Source of the DNA: CAYFNK01 sp964474895
Lineage (GTDB): Archaea > Nanobdellota > Nanobdellia > SCGC-AAA011-G17 > PNOQ01
Direction: 5' to 3'
Length of the DNA: 39,354 bases
Assembly (NCBI GenBank): GCA_964474895.1
Contig: CAYYUK010000006.1
Location: 1-39,354 of the forward strand
Numbering within the stretch: position 1 is the stretch's first letter; each line of letters starts with the position of its first letter. A program made the position numbers and the translations under genes. The notes beneath the pieces are model-generated. The model made no database searches, was not told where the DNA came from, and saw nothing but the letters and a program-made list of their open reading frames with translations. Below, in pieces: positions 22,215 to 31,795 of this stretch.

Positions 22215-23609
22215 TTAGAAAGGTTTGACGTTGTTTGAGTAAACTATTTTTCTTTTGAACATTTTTATATATTTTGCTGCTGCTTTTGGTATTCTAAGCT
22301 TATTGATTTTTTCATGCTCTAGTTTAACATTATAAGAAACTACATAATTTTCTCTTCCTTCTAATTTAGGTATGTGCCACAATAAACTTGTTTTTTCATG
22401 TGACGTTATTATTCTTGGTTTTCTTTTTTCTGCTAATTGGGTGGGTGGTTCAATAAGATGATTTATTGTGTCTAGTAATTTCAGATTTTTTATAGCTCTT
22501 CTTGATTTGTTTTTTAGGCTTATTACAACATCCATACTTAGAATTCCATCTTTTGATTTTACAGATAAGATATTTTTTGTTAATGTTATATGTTTCTTTT
22601 TGTAACTATAAAATAATCCAATGATTATGACAAGAGCTATTATTCCTGAAATTAATGCTCTGTAATCTTTTTCAATTATTATTGTCCTGCTTTCTCCAGG
22701 GGAAAGGTCAAATTCCCAAGTTGGAATGTAATATCTTCCCTCTCTTTCTATTGAATCTGGTTGGGGGGTAAATGATGCTACTTTCATTTCTATTGATGAA
22801 AGTTTTTTTGTTATTATTTCATGACTTATTGTACTCCCATCATTTGTTTTAACTATCTTTTCTGAAAAGAATAAAAGTTTTTCAATTGGCGTTCCTATTT
22901 GACTTATTTTTGAATGATCTCCGATTATCATTTCTAGTTCTTTATTTAAAAATTCTTTATCGTCTGATAATACTTTTAGAAAAATGGGATATGAACCTTC
23001 TCTTAAATCTCCAGTTAAATTTACTATAAAATTAGCTGTTTCTTTTTCTGAATTAGAAAGATTTATTTGTTGAGATACTGAGAAAAAATCACTTTCAAGG
23101 ATAATACTTAGTTCTTTGTAAGATATATCATAATTATTTGTTAATTCTATCTTGAATAAGTTGTCTTCAGAAGGATTTATTTCTGATGGTTGTTTTAATT
23201 CTGTTGTTACAGCCATGTCAAACGTTGTTACTTCTATATCAAATGTTTCTTCATCAAAGTAATTTTCATCGTCTAATGATTCTATTTTTATCGGAATTGA
23301 GTAAAGTCCATGTTCTATAATTTCAAATGGTTTAATATAGAACGAAACTGTTTTTCTCTCTCCCCTTTCCAATTCTATTGAAGAGGGGTCTGTTCTAATT
23401 ATCCATTCCCAATGGGATGCTGGGAGTATTATTCTAAATTTACTACTAATATTTTGATCGTTATTTAGAATTAATTTGTACACTGCTTCATTATAATCTT
23501 CAACAATCACTGTATTTGTTTCTCTTTTTTGTTCTATTATGCTTGAGCTACTTGCAAAATTACTCAGGATTACTAGGATTAAAATTATTAGGAAGACCCT
23601 TTTTTCCAT
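22215..23609 (-). CDS. Membrane-anchored extracellular beta-sandwich protein (COG1361/1470-like)
   Basis: This 464-aa protein has a signal peptide (1-19) and about 310 extracellular residues of repeated Ig-like beta-sandwich modules. Blocks such as ELERGERKTVSFYIKP and LSPGESRTIIIEKD are typical of NEW3/COG1470-type domains. A transmembrane helix (SGIIALVIIIGLFYSY, about 319-334) is followed by a 130-aa cytoplasmic part with another beta domain. A TATA-like TTTATATATTT lies 26 nt before the ATG, overlapping the 3' end of the Sua5-type gene upstream. It probably belongs to the cell-surface layer; the ligand is unknown. Confidence 0.8.
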   Translation of the reverse strand: MEKRVFLIILILVILSNFASSSSIIEQKRETNTVIVEDYNEAVYKLILNNDQNISSKFRIILPASHWEWIIRTDPSSIELERGERKTVSFYIKPFEIIEHGLYSIPIKIESLDDENYFDEETFDIEVTTFDMAVTTELKQPSEINPSEDNLFKIELTNNYDISYKELSIILESDFFSVSQQINLSNSEKETANFIVNLTGDLREGSYPIFLKVLSDDKEFLNKELEMIIGDHSKISQIGTPIEKLLFFSEKIVKTNDGSTISHEIITKKLSSIEMKVASFTPQPDSIEREGRYYIPTWEFDLSPGESRTIIIEKDYRALISGIIALVIIIGLFYSYKKKHITLTKNILSVKSKDGILSMDVVISLKNKSRRAIKNLKLLDTINHLIEPPTQLAEKRKPRIITSHEKTSLLWHIPKLEGRENYVVSYNVKLEHEKINKLRIPKAAAKYIKMFKRKIVYSNNVKPF

Positions 23610-23642
23610 TGTGGATGGGGGAGGCTAGCTAAATATATAAAA

Positions 23643-24188
23643 TTATCCTCTGACTATGAGGGGTATGTCTGTGGATAAATCTATTATTGAGGAGGGTGTT
23701 TTAGTTATTGTTCCATAATCTAGAATTAGATCCGATATTTTAGATACTTTCCAGGGTATTTGTTTTATTTTTGTTATTGGTCTTTTTTTAATTATGTTTG
23801 CAGCTATGACTGGCGTTCCTATTGATTTTATTATTTTTTGAATTTTGTGTTCTGGCATCCTTATTCTAAATTTTTTTTCTCCGGGATTGACGTTTCTAGC
23901 TACAGGTCTTTTTTTGGATTTTAAAATAAAAGTATAGGGTCCTGGCAATTTTTTTATGTAATTTTTATTGATTATTTCAAAATTTTTGCTGATCCATTGC
24001 TTGTTTGGTGAAATTATTGATAATTTGGATTTTATTGTTTGTTTTATAATACTAACACTGCCAGATTTTAAGGCATCGCAACCAATACAGTATCCAATAT
24101 CTGTAGGGTAAATAAAAATATCTCCTGATTTTATTTTTTTTGTAATTTCTTTTTGGTTGATTTTGTCTAGTTTTATTGTCTCAGTCAT
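23643..24188 (-). CDS. Sua5/YciO/YrdC-family threonylcarbamoyl-AMP synthase
   Basis: This 181-aa protein makes threonylcarbamoyl-AMP for the t6A37 modification of ANN-decoding tRNAs, such as the tRNA-Thr and tRNA-Lys in this window. It has GDIFIYPTDIGYCIGCDA (the nucleotide/threonine loop, normally PTDTxYGLGCD), LPGPYTFIL (the conserved LxPGPxT block), FRIRMPEH and TPSSIIDLST. The family-invariant PTD, PGPxT and PS residues are present; the T to I and G to C changes in the loop are mild departures. There is no C-terminal Sua5 domain, so it is a YrdC/TsaC-size enzyme. ATG 24188 is preferred over GTG 24191 because a TATA box lies 25 nt upstream of it. Confidence 0.9.
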   Translation of the reverse strand: MTETIKLDKINQKEITKKIKSGDIFIYPTDIGYCIGCDALKSGSVSIIKQTIKSKLSIISPNKQWISKNFEIINKNYIKKLPGPYTFILKSKKRPVARNVNPGEKKFRIRMPEHKIQKIIKSIGTPVIAANIIKKRPITKIKQIPWKVSKISDLILDYGTITKTPSSIIDLSTDIPLIVRG

Positions 24189-24191
24189 CAC

Positions 24192-24371
24192 TTTAGCTGT
24201 TTCTTTATAAATATAAACTTATTTATGTCTATATTCTTTGGATGGTAACCAAAAGGTTTATAAACAAAATAACTTCCCAAAAACTTAACCTGACGGTTCT
24301 CTTAAGTATAAAAATGGATATCCTATGATCAGTCATTAGATTTATTTTTTATTTAGAGGGAACTATATCGC
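24192..24371. promoter_or_regulatory. Divergent intergenic region upstream of the tRNA/RNA polymerase cluster
   Basis: It holds a TATA box for the Sua5-type gene on the left and two strong plus-strand TATA-like elements, TTTATAAA (24257-24264) and TATAAAAA (24307-24314). A weaker T-rich element at 24341-24355 lies 25 nt before tRNA-Asp. A small palindrome GGATATCC is at 24316-24323. Which element starts the tRNA-Asp/tRNA-Lys/rpo transcript cannot be decided from the sequence. Confidence 0.55.
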
Positions 24372-24443
24372 GCCTTGGTGGTGTAGTGGTTATCATAAAG
24401 CCCTGTCGCGGCTTTGACCCGAGTTCGATTCTCGGCCAGGGCG
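24372..24443 (+). tRNA. tRNA-Asp (anticodon GTC)
   Basis: Acceptor GCCTTGG/CCAGGGC, anticodon stem AAGCC/GGCTT with loop CTGTCGC (GTC at 34-36), and T-loop TTCGATT. There is no intron and no encoded CCA. It lies 3 bases before tRNA-Lys. Confidence 0.96.
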
Positions 24444-24446
24444 TAC

Positions 24447-24520
24447 GGACTGGTAGCTCAGTTTGGTAGAGCACTTGGCTTTTAACCAAGGGGTCGCGGG
24501 TTCAAATCCCGTCCGGTCCA
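24447..24520 (+). tRNA. tRNA-Lys (anticodon TTT)
   Basis: Acceptor GGACTGG/CCGGTCC, D-arm GCTC/GAGC with a GG-containing loop, anticodon stem CTTGG/CCAAG with loop CTTTTAA (TTT at 34-36), and T-loop TTCAAAT. No intron and no encoded CCA. It sits 16 bp upstream of rpoH, so the two tRNAs are probably processed from the RNA polymerase operon transcript. Confidence 0.96.
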
Positions 24521-24536
24521 TACGTGTGAGATAAAA

Positions 24537-24779
24537 ATGAGTGAAACTTTTGATATTACAAAACACGAGCTTGTTCCTAAGCATATTAAATTAAGTGCTG
24601 AAGATGCCGATAAAGTTCTTAAAGATTTAAATGTTGGTAGGGAAAAATTACCTATGATTTTTATGAGTGATTCTGCAATACAGAATTTAAAACCCGAGGT
24701 TGGTGATATAATAAAAATAGAAAGGGCTAGTCCTACAAACATAGAAACTGTATTTTACAGGGTGGTTGTTTATGGTTAA
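24537..24779 (+). CDS. rpoH: RNA polymerase subunit H (Rpb5 C-terminal homologue)
   Basis: This 80-aa subunit binds the downstream-DNA side of RNA polymerase. The signature HELVPKHIKLSAEDADKVL near the N-terminus and LPMIFMSDSAIQNLKPEVGD with an EVGDIIKIER end match archaeal RpoH. It is the first protein gene of the RNA polymerase operon, directly after tRNA-Lys, and its stop overlaps the rpoB'' start by 8 bp. Confidence 0.97.
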   Translation: MSETFDITKHELVPKHIKLSAEDADKVLKDLNVGREKLPMIFMSDSAIQNLKPEVGDIIKIERASPTNIETVFYRVVVYG

Positions 24780-26259
24780 AGGTTACAAAGGGATTATATC
24801 AAATTATTTTAAGGATAATTCATTTGTAGAAGCCAGTCTTAAATCTTATAACGATTTTTTGAATAAAGGTATGCAGAGAGTTGTTGATGACATTGGAGAC
24901 ATTGTTCCAACAATTATTCCTCAAGAGTATGAAAATTTTAAAATTAAATTTAGTAAAATAAATGTTGGTAGACCAAGAGTTGTCGAGGCTGATGGTTCAA
25001 GAAGAGATATTTATCCTATTGAATCAAGATTAAGGGAATTAACTTATTCTGCTCCAATTCAGTTGGGTGTTAGTGCACATATAAATGATGTTCAAAGAGA
25101 GTCTTTTATTTCTCAAATAGGAAAAGTTCCAATTATGTTAAAATCAGGGCTTTGTCATTTACAAGGTCTTAAAGCAGCTGAATTGGTAAAACATGGAGAA
25201 GATCCAAATGATTATGGTGGCTATTTTATTTTGAATGGTAATGAAAGGGTTCTTGTAATTGTTGAAGATTTGGCTTCAAATAAGTTGTTCATAAAGAAAG
25301 CAGCTACAGGGCCAAGTAAATATACTGGTAAACTATTTTCTGAGAAACTGAGTTATAGAATACCACACACAATTGAGCAAATGAAAGATGGAGTTATTTA
25401 TCTAAGTTTTAGTAGATTCAAGAGAATACCTATTGTTTCAGTGATAAAATCTTTGGGTATAACAACTGACAAAGAAATTATGCAATTTATTTTTCCTGAA
25501 GAAGTTGCAGATGATGTTTTAGTTAATCTCTATAATAGTGTTGAGTTAAAGTCTCAAAAAGATGCTTTGGATTTTCTTGCCAAACATATTGGTTTTGCTC
25601 AACATGAGTTTAAATATGAAAGAGTGCAAGATCAGTTAGATAAATATTTATTGCCACATTTAGGAGTAACTCCTAAAGATAGGGCGGCAAAAGCATACAA
25701 TCTGTGCAAATTAGTAAAGAGGTTCTTGCTTGTTTCTTCAGGTCGTGCAACTATGCATAATCAAGATCATTATACAAATAAAAGGTTAAAATTGCCAGGT
25801 ACTTTGTTAGAGGATTTATTTAGAGTTAACATGAAAGCATTAGTACAAGATGTTCTTTATAATTTTCAAAGGCTTGTTAAAAGGGGCAAGTTTAGTTCGA
25901 TTAGAATAATAATTAGAGATCAATTGATTACACAGAGAATGAAGAGTGCAATCGCCACAGGTAGTTGGCCTGGTGGAAGGAATGGTATAAGCCAGAATAT
26001 TGCAAGAACAAATTCTATAGATACGTTATCTCATTTACATAGGGTTGTTAGTTTGCTTACGTCTACTCAAGAGAATTTTGAGGCAAGAGCATTACATAGT
26101 ACTCATTGGGGAAGGTTATGTCCTGTTGAAACTCCTGAAGGTACACCAATTGGTTTAAGAAAAAACCTTTCCATGTTATTTGAAATTACTAGAAAAAATT
26201 TAGTTGATGAAAAACTTCGTAAAACTTTGGAGGGTTCTGGATTGAATCCTGTTGCGTAA
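24772..26259 (+). CDS. rpoB2: RNA polymerase subunit B'' (N-terminal half of Rpb2)
   Basis: This is the N-terminal half of the second-largest subunit, corresponding to the lobe/protrusion and fork region. Clear blocks are RPRVVEADGSRRDIYPIESR, GGYFILNGNERVLVIVEDLA and the C-terminal LCPVETPEGTPIGLRKNLSM (the Rpb2 fork with the conserved ETPEG). ATG 24772 (MVKGYKG) is chosen over the TTG 6 nt upstream, giving 495 aa. A split rpoB is known from several euryarchaeal and some DPANN lineages; here the partner B' follows after a TAAAATG junction. Confidence 0.97.
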   Translation: MVKGYKGIISNYFKDNSFVEASLKSYNDFLNKGMQRVVDDIGDIVPTIIPQEYENFKIKFSKINVGRPRVVEADGSRRDIYPIESRLRELTYSAPIQLGVSAHINDVQRESFISQIGKVPIMLKSGLCHLQGLKAAELVKHGEDPNDYGGYFILNGNERVLVIVEDLASNKLFIKKAATGPSKYTGKLFSEKLSYRIPHTIEQMKDGVIYLSFSRFKRIPIVSVIKSLGITTDKEIMQFIFPEEVADDVLVNLYNSVELKSQKDALDFLAKHIGFAQHEFKYERVQDQLDKYLLPHLGVTPKDRAAKAYNLCKLVKRFLLVSSGRATMHNQDHYTNKRLKLPGTLLEDLFRVNMKALVQDVLYNFQRLVKRGKFSSIRIIIRDQLITQRMKSAIATGSWPGGRNGISQNIARTNSIDTLSHLHRVVSLLTSTQENFEARALHSTHWGRLCPVETPEGTPIGLRKNLSMLFEITRKNLVDEKLRKTLEGSGLNPVA

Positions 26260-26260
26260 A

Positions 26261-28060
26261 ATGATTGATGTATATTTAGATGAAAAATTTATTGGGGGCG
26301 TCGAAGATAGCAAAGCGTTTATAGATTCTTTTAAGAAAAAAAGAAGAAAAGGAGAGATACCTGAAAATCTTAATATAAATCACAATGAAGAGTTAGGCGA
26401 AATTTTTATTGATAGTGAAGGTGGTAGGTGTAGGAGACCTTTGATTATAGTTGAAGATGGAAAGTCTAAGTTGACAGAGTCTTATATTTCTAAAATTGAA
26501 GCAAAAGAAATTTCTTGGAAAAATTTAATTGAGGAGGGCATCGCAGAATATATAGATGCTGGAGAAGAAGGTAATTGTTATGTTGCTATGTCTGAAGATG
26601 AACTTACAAAAGAACATACACATTTAGAGATTAGTCCGGTTACTATTCTTGGTGTTTGTACTTCTCTAGTTCCTTTTTCAAATTATGGCAGTTCATCTAG
26701 GTTGATTAGGGGTTCTAAGATCCAGAAACAATCTTTGGGATTGTATACTACTAACTATCATTTAAGAATGGATACCGATTCTAGTGTCCTTCATTATCCA
26801 CAGAAACCAATTGTAAAAACGTTTATGCACGATATTTTCAAATATGATGAACATCCTAGTGGGCAGAATTTTACAATTGCAGTTATGAGTTACGAAGGAT
26901 ATAATATGCAGGATGCAGTTATTTTAAATAAAGGAAGTATTCAAAGGGGATTAGCAAGGTCTCACTATTTCAAACCTTTTTCTGTTTCTGAATTTAGGTA
27001 TGCTGGTGGATTGATGGATCAAGTTGAGTTGCCTGATAAAGAAGTTAGGGGTTATAGATCTGAGAAAGATTATAGATTATTACAAGAGGATGGCATTGCT
27101 TTTACTGAAGCAGATGTTAAATCTGATGATGTTGTTGTTGGTAGAACAAGTCCACCAAGATTTTTAGGAAGTCTCGAGAAATTTAATATTTCTGCAAGTA
27201 CTAGAAGAGAGAGTTCTTTAGCAATAGGTGAGGGTGTGAAAGGTACCGTCGATGGAGTTATTTTAACTGAAAATGAGCATGGTAATAGACTAATTAAAAT
27301 GAGGTTAAGAGAGCACAGAATTCCCGAGTTAGGAGATAAATTTGCTTCTAGACATGGTCAAAAAGGAGTTATAGGAATGTTAGTACCTCATGAAGATATG
27401 CCTTTTAGTTCTAGAGGAATTACTCCTGATATAATTTTCTCTCCACACAGCATTCCATCTAGAATGACTATATCTCATTTATTGGAAATGTTGGCTGGAA
27501 AAGTTGGAGCTTTATCTGGTGAATATGTTGATGCAACATCTTTTGATTGTCCAACTGAAGAGCATTTTAGAAGCGAACTTTCTAAGTTAGGATTTATGGA
27601 AAATGGTACTGAGAGATTTTATAATCCCTTAACTGGTAAAATGCTTAAAGCGAGAATTTATGTTGGAAATATGTACTATTTAAGATTAAAGCATATGGTT
27701 GCAAATAAATTACATGCTAGAGCTTCTGGAAGAATACAATTATTAACAAGACAGCCTGTTGAAGGAAGAGTTATGGGCGGTGGGTTAAGACTCGGGGAAA
27801 TGGAGAAGGATTGTTTAGTTGCACATGGTGCTTCAAATTTGTTGAAAGAGAGATTTGATTCTGATAAGACTTTGTTCCACATTTGTGGGGACTGCGGTTC
27901 TTTAGGATTTTTCGATCATTATAAAAATAAGTCAATTTGTTTGAGATGTAACTCATCTAATCTGGAAACTGTTGAGATGAGTTATGCATTCAAATTGCTT
28001 TTGGATGAATTGAGGGCGTTGAGTTTTGCATCAACAATTAAATTGAAGGACAAATTTTAA
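26261..28060 (+). CDS. rpoB1: RNA polymerase subunit B' (C-terminal half of Rpb2)
   Basis: This 599-aa half of Rpb2 contains the hybrid-binding and wall domains. Recognisable blocks are VAVMSYEGYNMQDAVILNK-like (AVMSYEGYNMQDAVILNKGS), the switch/hybrid region LGDKFASRHGQKGVIGMLVP and the anchor GGLRLGEMEKDCLVAHGASN. The C-terminal zinc site is CGDC...CLRC (C542, C545, C560, C563). The ATG at 26261 follows the rpoB'' stop after one base; an in-frame TTG at 26252 is less likely. All four zinc ligands are intact. Confidence 0.97.
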   Translation: MIDVYLDEKFIGGVEDSKAFIDSFKKKRRKGEIPENLNINHNEELGEIFIDSEGGRCRRPLIIVEDGKSKLTESYISKIEAKEISWKNLIEEGIAEYIDAGEEGNCYVAMSEDELTKEHTHLEISPVTILGVCTSLVPFSNYGSSSRLIRGSKIQKQSLGLYTTNYHLRMDTDSSVLHYPQKPIVKTFMHDIFKYDEHPSGQNFTIAVMSYEGYNMQDAVILNKGSIQRGLARSHYFKPFSVSEFRYAGGLMDQVELPDKEVRGYRSEKDYRLLQEDGIAFTEADVKSDDVVVGRTSPPRFLGSLEKFNISASTRRESSLAIGEGVKGTVDGVILTENEHGNRLIKMRLREHRIPELGDKFASRHGQKGVIGMLVPHEDMPFSSRGITPDIIFSPHSIPSRMTISHLLEMLAGKVGALSGEYVDATSFDCPTEEHFRSELSKLGFMENGTERFYNPLTGKMLKARIYVGNMYYLRLKHMVANKLHARASGRIQLLTRQPVEGRVMGGGLRLGEMEKDCLVAHGASNLLKERFDSDKTLFHICGDCGSLGFFDHYKNKSICLRCNSSNLETVEMSYAFKLLLDELRALSFASTIKLKDKF

Positions 28061-28061
28061 A

Positions 28062-30632
28062 ATGGAATTAGCTACAAAAAGATTGGAATCTGTAACGTTT
28101 GGTTTAATTTCTCCAGAGGTTATCAGAAGGACTTCTGTAGCAAAAATTGTTACACCAGAACTTTATGATGTAGAAGGCTATCCTGTTGATGGTGGTTTAA
28201 TGGATATTAGATTAGGTGTTATTGATCCTGGTTTAAGATGTAAAACCTGTGGTGGAAAGTTGAAAGAATGTATGGGTCATTTTGGTTTTATGGATTTGGC
28301 TAGACCAATTATTAACATTGGTTTTGTTGATATCATTTTGAATCTTTTGAAAGTAACTTGCAAGGAATGTGGAAAAATTTTTGCAGATGATAAAAAAGTT
28401 GTAAAACATAGGGCAAGGATAGAAGCTCTCGAGAAGGAAGGAAGATTCAGAGACGTTAGAAAAGCAAATTCTGCATTTATTAGTTCCCTTAGAAATCTAA
28501 AAAGTTGTCCCCATTGTAATGCTAAAAATGAAGAAATTAAGTTAGAGAAACCTTATACTTTTTTTGAATCAAATAAAAGATTGACTCCAATTGAGATTAG
28601 GTCAAGGTTGGAAAAAATTTCTGATAATGATTTAGTTCTTTTGGGAATAAATCCTACTGCTACTAGACCAGAGTGGATGATTATAACTATATTTTTGGTT
28701 CCACCTGTTACAGTTAGACCAAGTATTACATTAGAAAGTGGAGAGAGAAGTGAAGATGATTTAACACATAAGTTGAGCGATATAGTTAGAATCAATCAAA
28801 GGTTGTTTGAAAATATTAATGCTGGTGCCCCTGAGATTATCATAGAAGATCTTTGGGATCTTTTACAGTATCACATTACTACATTCTTTGATAATTCGGT
28901 TGTTCAGCTACCTGTTGCAAGGCACAGATCTGGTCAACCTTTGAAAACGTTAACCGATAGAATAAAGAGTAAAGAAGGAAGATTTAGGCATAATCTTGCT
29001 GGTAAAAGAGTTAATTATTCTGCTAGAACTGTTATAAGCCCCGACCCAAAAATTAAATTTAATGAGGTTGGTATTCCTGAATCTGTTGCTATAGAATTGA
29101 CAATTCCAGAGAGAGTTACAGCATGGAATAAGGATTGGTTAAAAGAGTTGATTAAGAAAGGTCCTGAGAATTATCCTGGTGCCAATTATGTTTTAAGACC
29201 GGATGGCAAAAAGAAGAGAATAACTGATGAGACCAAAGATGTTTTACTTGAAGAGCTTGATGAAGGATTTGTTGTTGAAAGGCATTTAGTTGATGGGGAT
29301 GTGTCTCTTTTCAATAGACAGCCTAGCTTGCACAGAATGAGTATAATGTGTCATAAAGTTAAAGTCCTTCCTGGAAGGAGTTTTAGACTGAATCCTGCTG
29401 TTTGTACTCCATATAACGCAGATTTTGATGGCGATGAAATGAATCTTCATATTCCACAAACTGAAGAAGCAAGAGCTGAAGCAGAATTGTTGATGAGTGT
29501 TCAACACCATATCATTAGTCCAAAAAATGGATTGAATATAATTGGTTCTATAGAAGATTCAATTACTGGTATGTATTTGTTGACCAAAGGTTTAGAATTG
29601 AGTAAGTCTTCCGCTGTTGGTCTTTTGATGTCTGCAGGTATTTATGATGTTGATAAGATGTCTAATTTTGGAGAAACTGTTAGTGGCAAAGACATTTTTA
29701 GTGTTATATTACCAAAAGATATAGACTACTTGGGTGAGTCTAGAGATAAAGGAGACGTTGTGATTAAGAATGGTAAGTTGCTAAAAGGAGTTATTGATAG
29801 ATCTTCGATTGGTGAAGAGAAAGGTGGACTAATAAGAAGAATTTATGCTAAATATGGTGAAGAAGTTGGTATAGATTTTTTAAGTAAAGTGTTCAGATTG
29901 GGCATTGCTAGTTTATTGGAAAATGGATTCACTATTTCAATCGCAGATACTGATATTCCTAAATCTACGAGAGAAAAGAATGAAGAATTAATTGAAGTTG
30001 CCAAGAAGAAGGTATACAAACTAATTGAAGAATATAATGGTGGCAGACTTGAAGCCTTGCCTGGAAATACTGAAGAAGAAACACTTGAATTGAAAATATC
30101 TGAAGTATTAAATAAAGTTAGAGATAAAGTTGGTGAACATGTTGTTTCTGTTATTGATGAAAAAAATAATGCTGTTGTTATGGCTAATTCTGGTGCCAAA
30201 GGTAATCTGTTAAATTTAGCTATGATGTCTTCTGTTGTTGGTCAACAAGCTATAGGTGGTAAGAGAATTGTTGGTGGTTATCCTGGAAGAGTTCTTTCTA
30301 CTTTCAAGAAAGGAGATTTAAGTCCTGCTTCTAGAGGTTTCGTAGACAAAGGATACAAACAAGGAATGGATCCTCATGAGTATTTCTTTAGTGCAATGAC
30401 TGGAAGAGATGCTTTAATGGATACTGCGTTGAGAACACCTAAATCTGGTTATTTGTATAGAAGATTAAGTAATGCTTTGCAAGATATTAGAATAGAATAT
30501 GATTATACTGTTAGAGATGCTAGAAAAAAGATAATTCAATTTAAGTATGGTGAAGATGGAATTGATGTTTCAAAGAGTGATGGTGGATCAATTGACGTTA
30601 AAAGAATTGTTAGACAGGTAAAAGGAAAATGA
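28062..30632 (+). CDS. rpoA1: RNA polymerase subunit A' (N-terminal part of Rpb1)
   Basis: This 856-aa largest-subunit half holds the active site: YNADFDGDEMNLHIPQ, with D454, D456 and D458 binding the catalytic magnesium. The clamp zinc sites are CKTC...CMGH (C60, C63, C70, H73) and CKEC...CPHC (C100, C103, C149, C152). The bridge-helix region with GGKRIVGGYPGRVLSTFKKG-type sequence and the conserved end VRDARKKIIQFKYGEDG are present. The length is normal for archaeal A'. It is joined to rpoB' by TAAAATG and to rpoA'' by an ATGA overlap. Confidence 0.98.
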   Translation: MELATKRLESVTFGLISPEVIRRTSVAKIVTPELYDVEGYPVDGGLMDIRLGVIDPGLRCKTCGGKLKECMGHFGFMDLARPIINIGFVDIILNLLKVTCKECGKIFADDKKVVKHRARIEALEKEGRFRDVRKANSAFISSLRNLKSCPHCNAKNEEIKLEKPYTFFESNKRLTPIEIRSRLEKISDNDLVLLGINPTATRPEWMIITIFLVPPVTVRPSITLESGERSEDDLTHKLSDIVRINQRLFENINAGAPEIIIEDLWDLLQYHITTFFDNSVVQLPVARHRSGQPLKTLTDRIKSKEGRFRHNLAGKRVNYSARTVISPDPKIKFNEVGIPESVAIELTIPERVTAWNKDWLKELIKKGPENYPGANYVLRPDGKKKRITDETKDVLLEELDEGFVVERHLVDGDVSLFNRQPSLHRMSIMCHKVKVLPGRSFRLNPAVCTPYNADFDGDEMNLHIPQTEEARAEAELLMSVQHHIISPKNGLNIIGSIEDSITGMYLLTKGLELSKSSAVGLLMSAGIYDVDKMSNFGETVSGKDIFSVILPKDIDYLGESRDKGDVVIKNGKLLKGVIDRSSIGEEKGGLIRRIYAKYGEEVGIDFLSKVFRLGIASLLENGFTISIADTDIPKSTREKNEELIEVAKKKVYKLIEEYNGGRLEALPGNTEEETLELKISEVLNKVRDKVGEHVVSVIDEKNNAVVMANSGAKGNLLNLAMMSSVVGQQAIGGKRIVGGYPGRVLSTFKKGDLSPASRGFVDKGYKQGMDPHEYFFSAMTGRDALMDTALRTPKSGYLYRRLSNALQDIRIEYDYTVRDARKKIIQFKYGEDGIDVSKSDGGSIDVKRIVRQVKGK

Positions 30633-31795
30633 GTAAAATCTTTGATAAATATAAGGGAGAATTATCCGGGAAGATTTTAAAGGATATTGAGATTGAAGCA
30701 GAGAAACAAAAATTAACCGGTGCCCAGACTGAAGAAGTTTTGAAAATATCAAAAGAAATGTTTGATGCTTCCCAAATTTCACCCGGAGAAGCCATTGGTG
30801 TAGTTACTGCTGAAAGTTTTGGTGAACCTGGTACTCAGATGACACTTAATGTTTTTCATTTAGCAGGTGTTGCAGAGATGCAAGTTACACAAGGTCTACC
30901 AAGATTAATTGAAATCTTTGATGCTAGAAAGGAGCCATCTACTCCAAGTATGACTGTTTATTTGAAAGCCGAATATTCTAAGGATGAAAAAACAATAAGA
31001 AAAGTTGCTAGTTTTATTAAAGAAATGACTTTGAAAGAAATTAGTACATCTTTTTCTTTAAATGTTATGAGGGGTTGTGTTGAAGTAGCATTGAATAAGA
31101 AAAAAATGATTGCTTTTGGTTTTACACTTAAACAAGTTGTTGATTCTTTAAATGAAAAGATAAAGGGTGTTGATGTAAAAGAAATTAAAGATGGTTTATT
31201 GATAAGAGAAACTTCTGGAGAAGAAGAAATCAACTTAATAAGTTTGTATAAATTAAGGGAGAAAAGTAAAGACACTATTGTTCGTGGTGTAAAGAGGGTC
31301 ACACAAGTTTTACCAACAAAAAGAGCGGGCAGGGCTGTTATTCTTTGTGCAGGTACAAATCTTAAAGATGTAATTGAAATGAAAGAAGTAGAGAGTAAGA
31401 GAGTTTTTTCTAATAATATTCATGAGGTTGCTTCAGTGTTAGGTATAGAAGCTGCAAGGCAAGCAATTATTAATGAAGCTTCAGAAGTTATAAGTCAGCA
31501 AGGTTTAGATATTGATATAAGACATGTTATGTTTTTAGCAGACATAATGACTCATGGGGGAATTGTAAGGGGAATTACTAGGGGTGGAATTGGCGGTGAA
31601 AAAGAATCTGTTTTGGCCAGAGCTAGTTTCGAAACACCTATAAAGCACATTAAAGAAGCATGTTTAGTTGGAGAAGAAGATAAATTAAGAAGTGTTATAG
31701 AAAATGTAATTATAAACCAGCCAGTTCCATTAGGTACGGGATTACCTGGTTTAGTTATAAAGATGAGGAAGAAAAATGAGTCTAAAAAAGCTTAG
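30629..31795 (+). CDS. rpoA2: RNA polymerase subunit A'' (C-terminal part of Rpb1)
   Basis: This 388-aa subunit completes Rpb1. It has the trigger-loop block EAIGVVTAESFGEPGTQMTL followed by NVFHLAGVAEMQVTQGLPRL, and the jaw/clamp-foot blocks DIRHVMFLADIMTHGGIVRG and GSTARASFE-like ESVLARASFETPIKH. Length is normal. The start overlaps the rpoA' stop (ATGA). The stop lies 20 bp inside the next gene, rpl30e, so the two are likely translationally coupled. Confidence 0.97.
   Translation: MSKIFDKYKGELSGKILKDIEIEAEKQKLTGAQTEEVLKISKEMFDASQISPGEAIGVVTAESFGEPGTQMTLNVFHLAGVAEMQVTQGLPRLIEIFDARKEPSTPSMTVYLKAEYSKDEKTIRKVASFIKEMTLKEISTSFSLNVMRGCVEVALNKKKMIAFGFTLKQVVDSLNEKIKGVDVKEIKDGLLIRETSGEEEINLISLYKLREKSKDTIVRGVKRVTQVLPTKRAGRAVILCAGTNLKDVIEMKEVESKRVFSNNIHEVASVLGIEAARQAIINEASEVISQQGLDIDIRHVMFLADIMTHGGIVRGITRGGIGGEKESVLARASFETPIKHIKEACLVGEEDKLRSVIENVIINQPVPLGTGLPGLVIKMRKKNESKKA

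Noticed and set aside
24393..24742. Minus-strand frames reading GFEPATPWLK and GRDLNPRPLG
   Set aside because: They are antisense to tRNA-Asp, tRNA-Lys and rpoH and are tRNA-derived artefacts.
24766..24771. TTG start for rpoB''
   Set aside because: ATG two codons later matches the usual N-terminus; the extra residues have no support.
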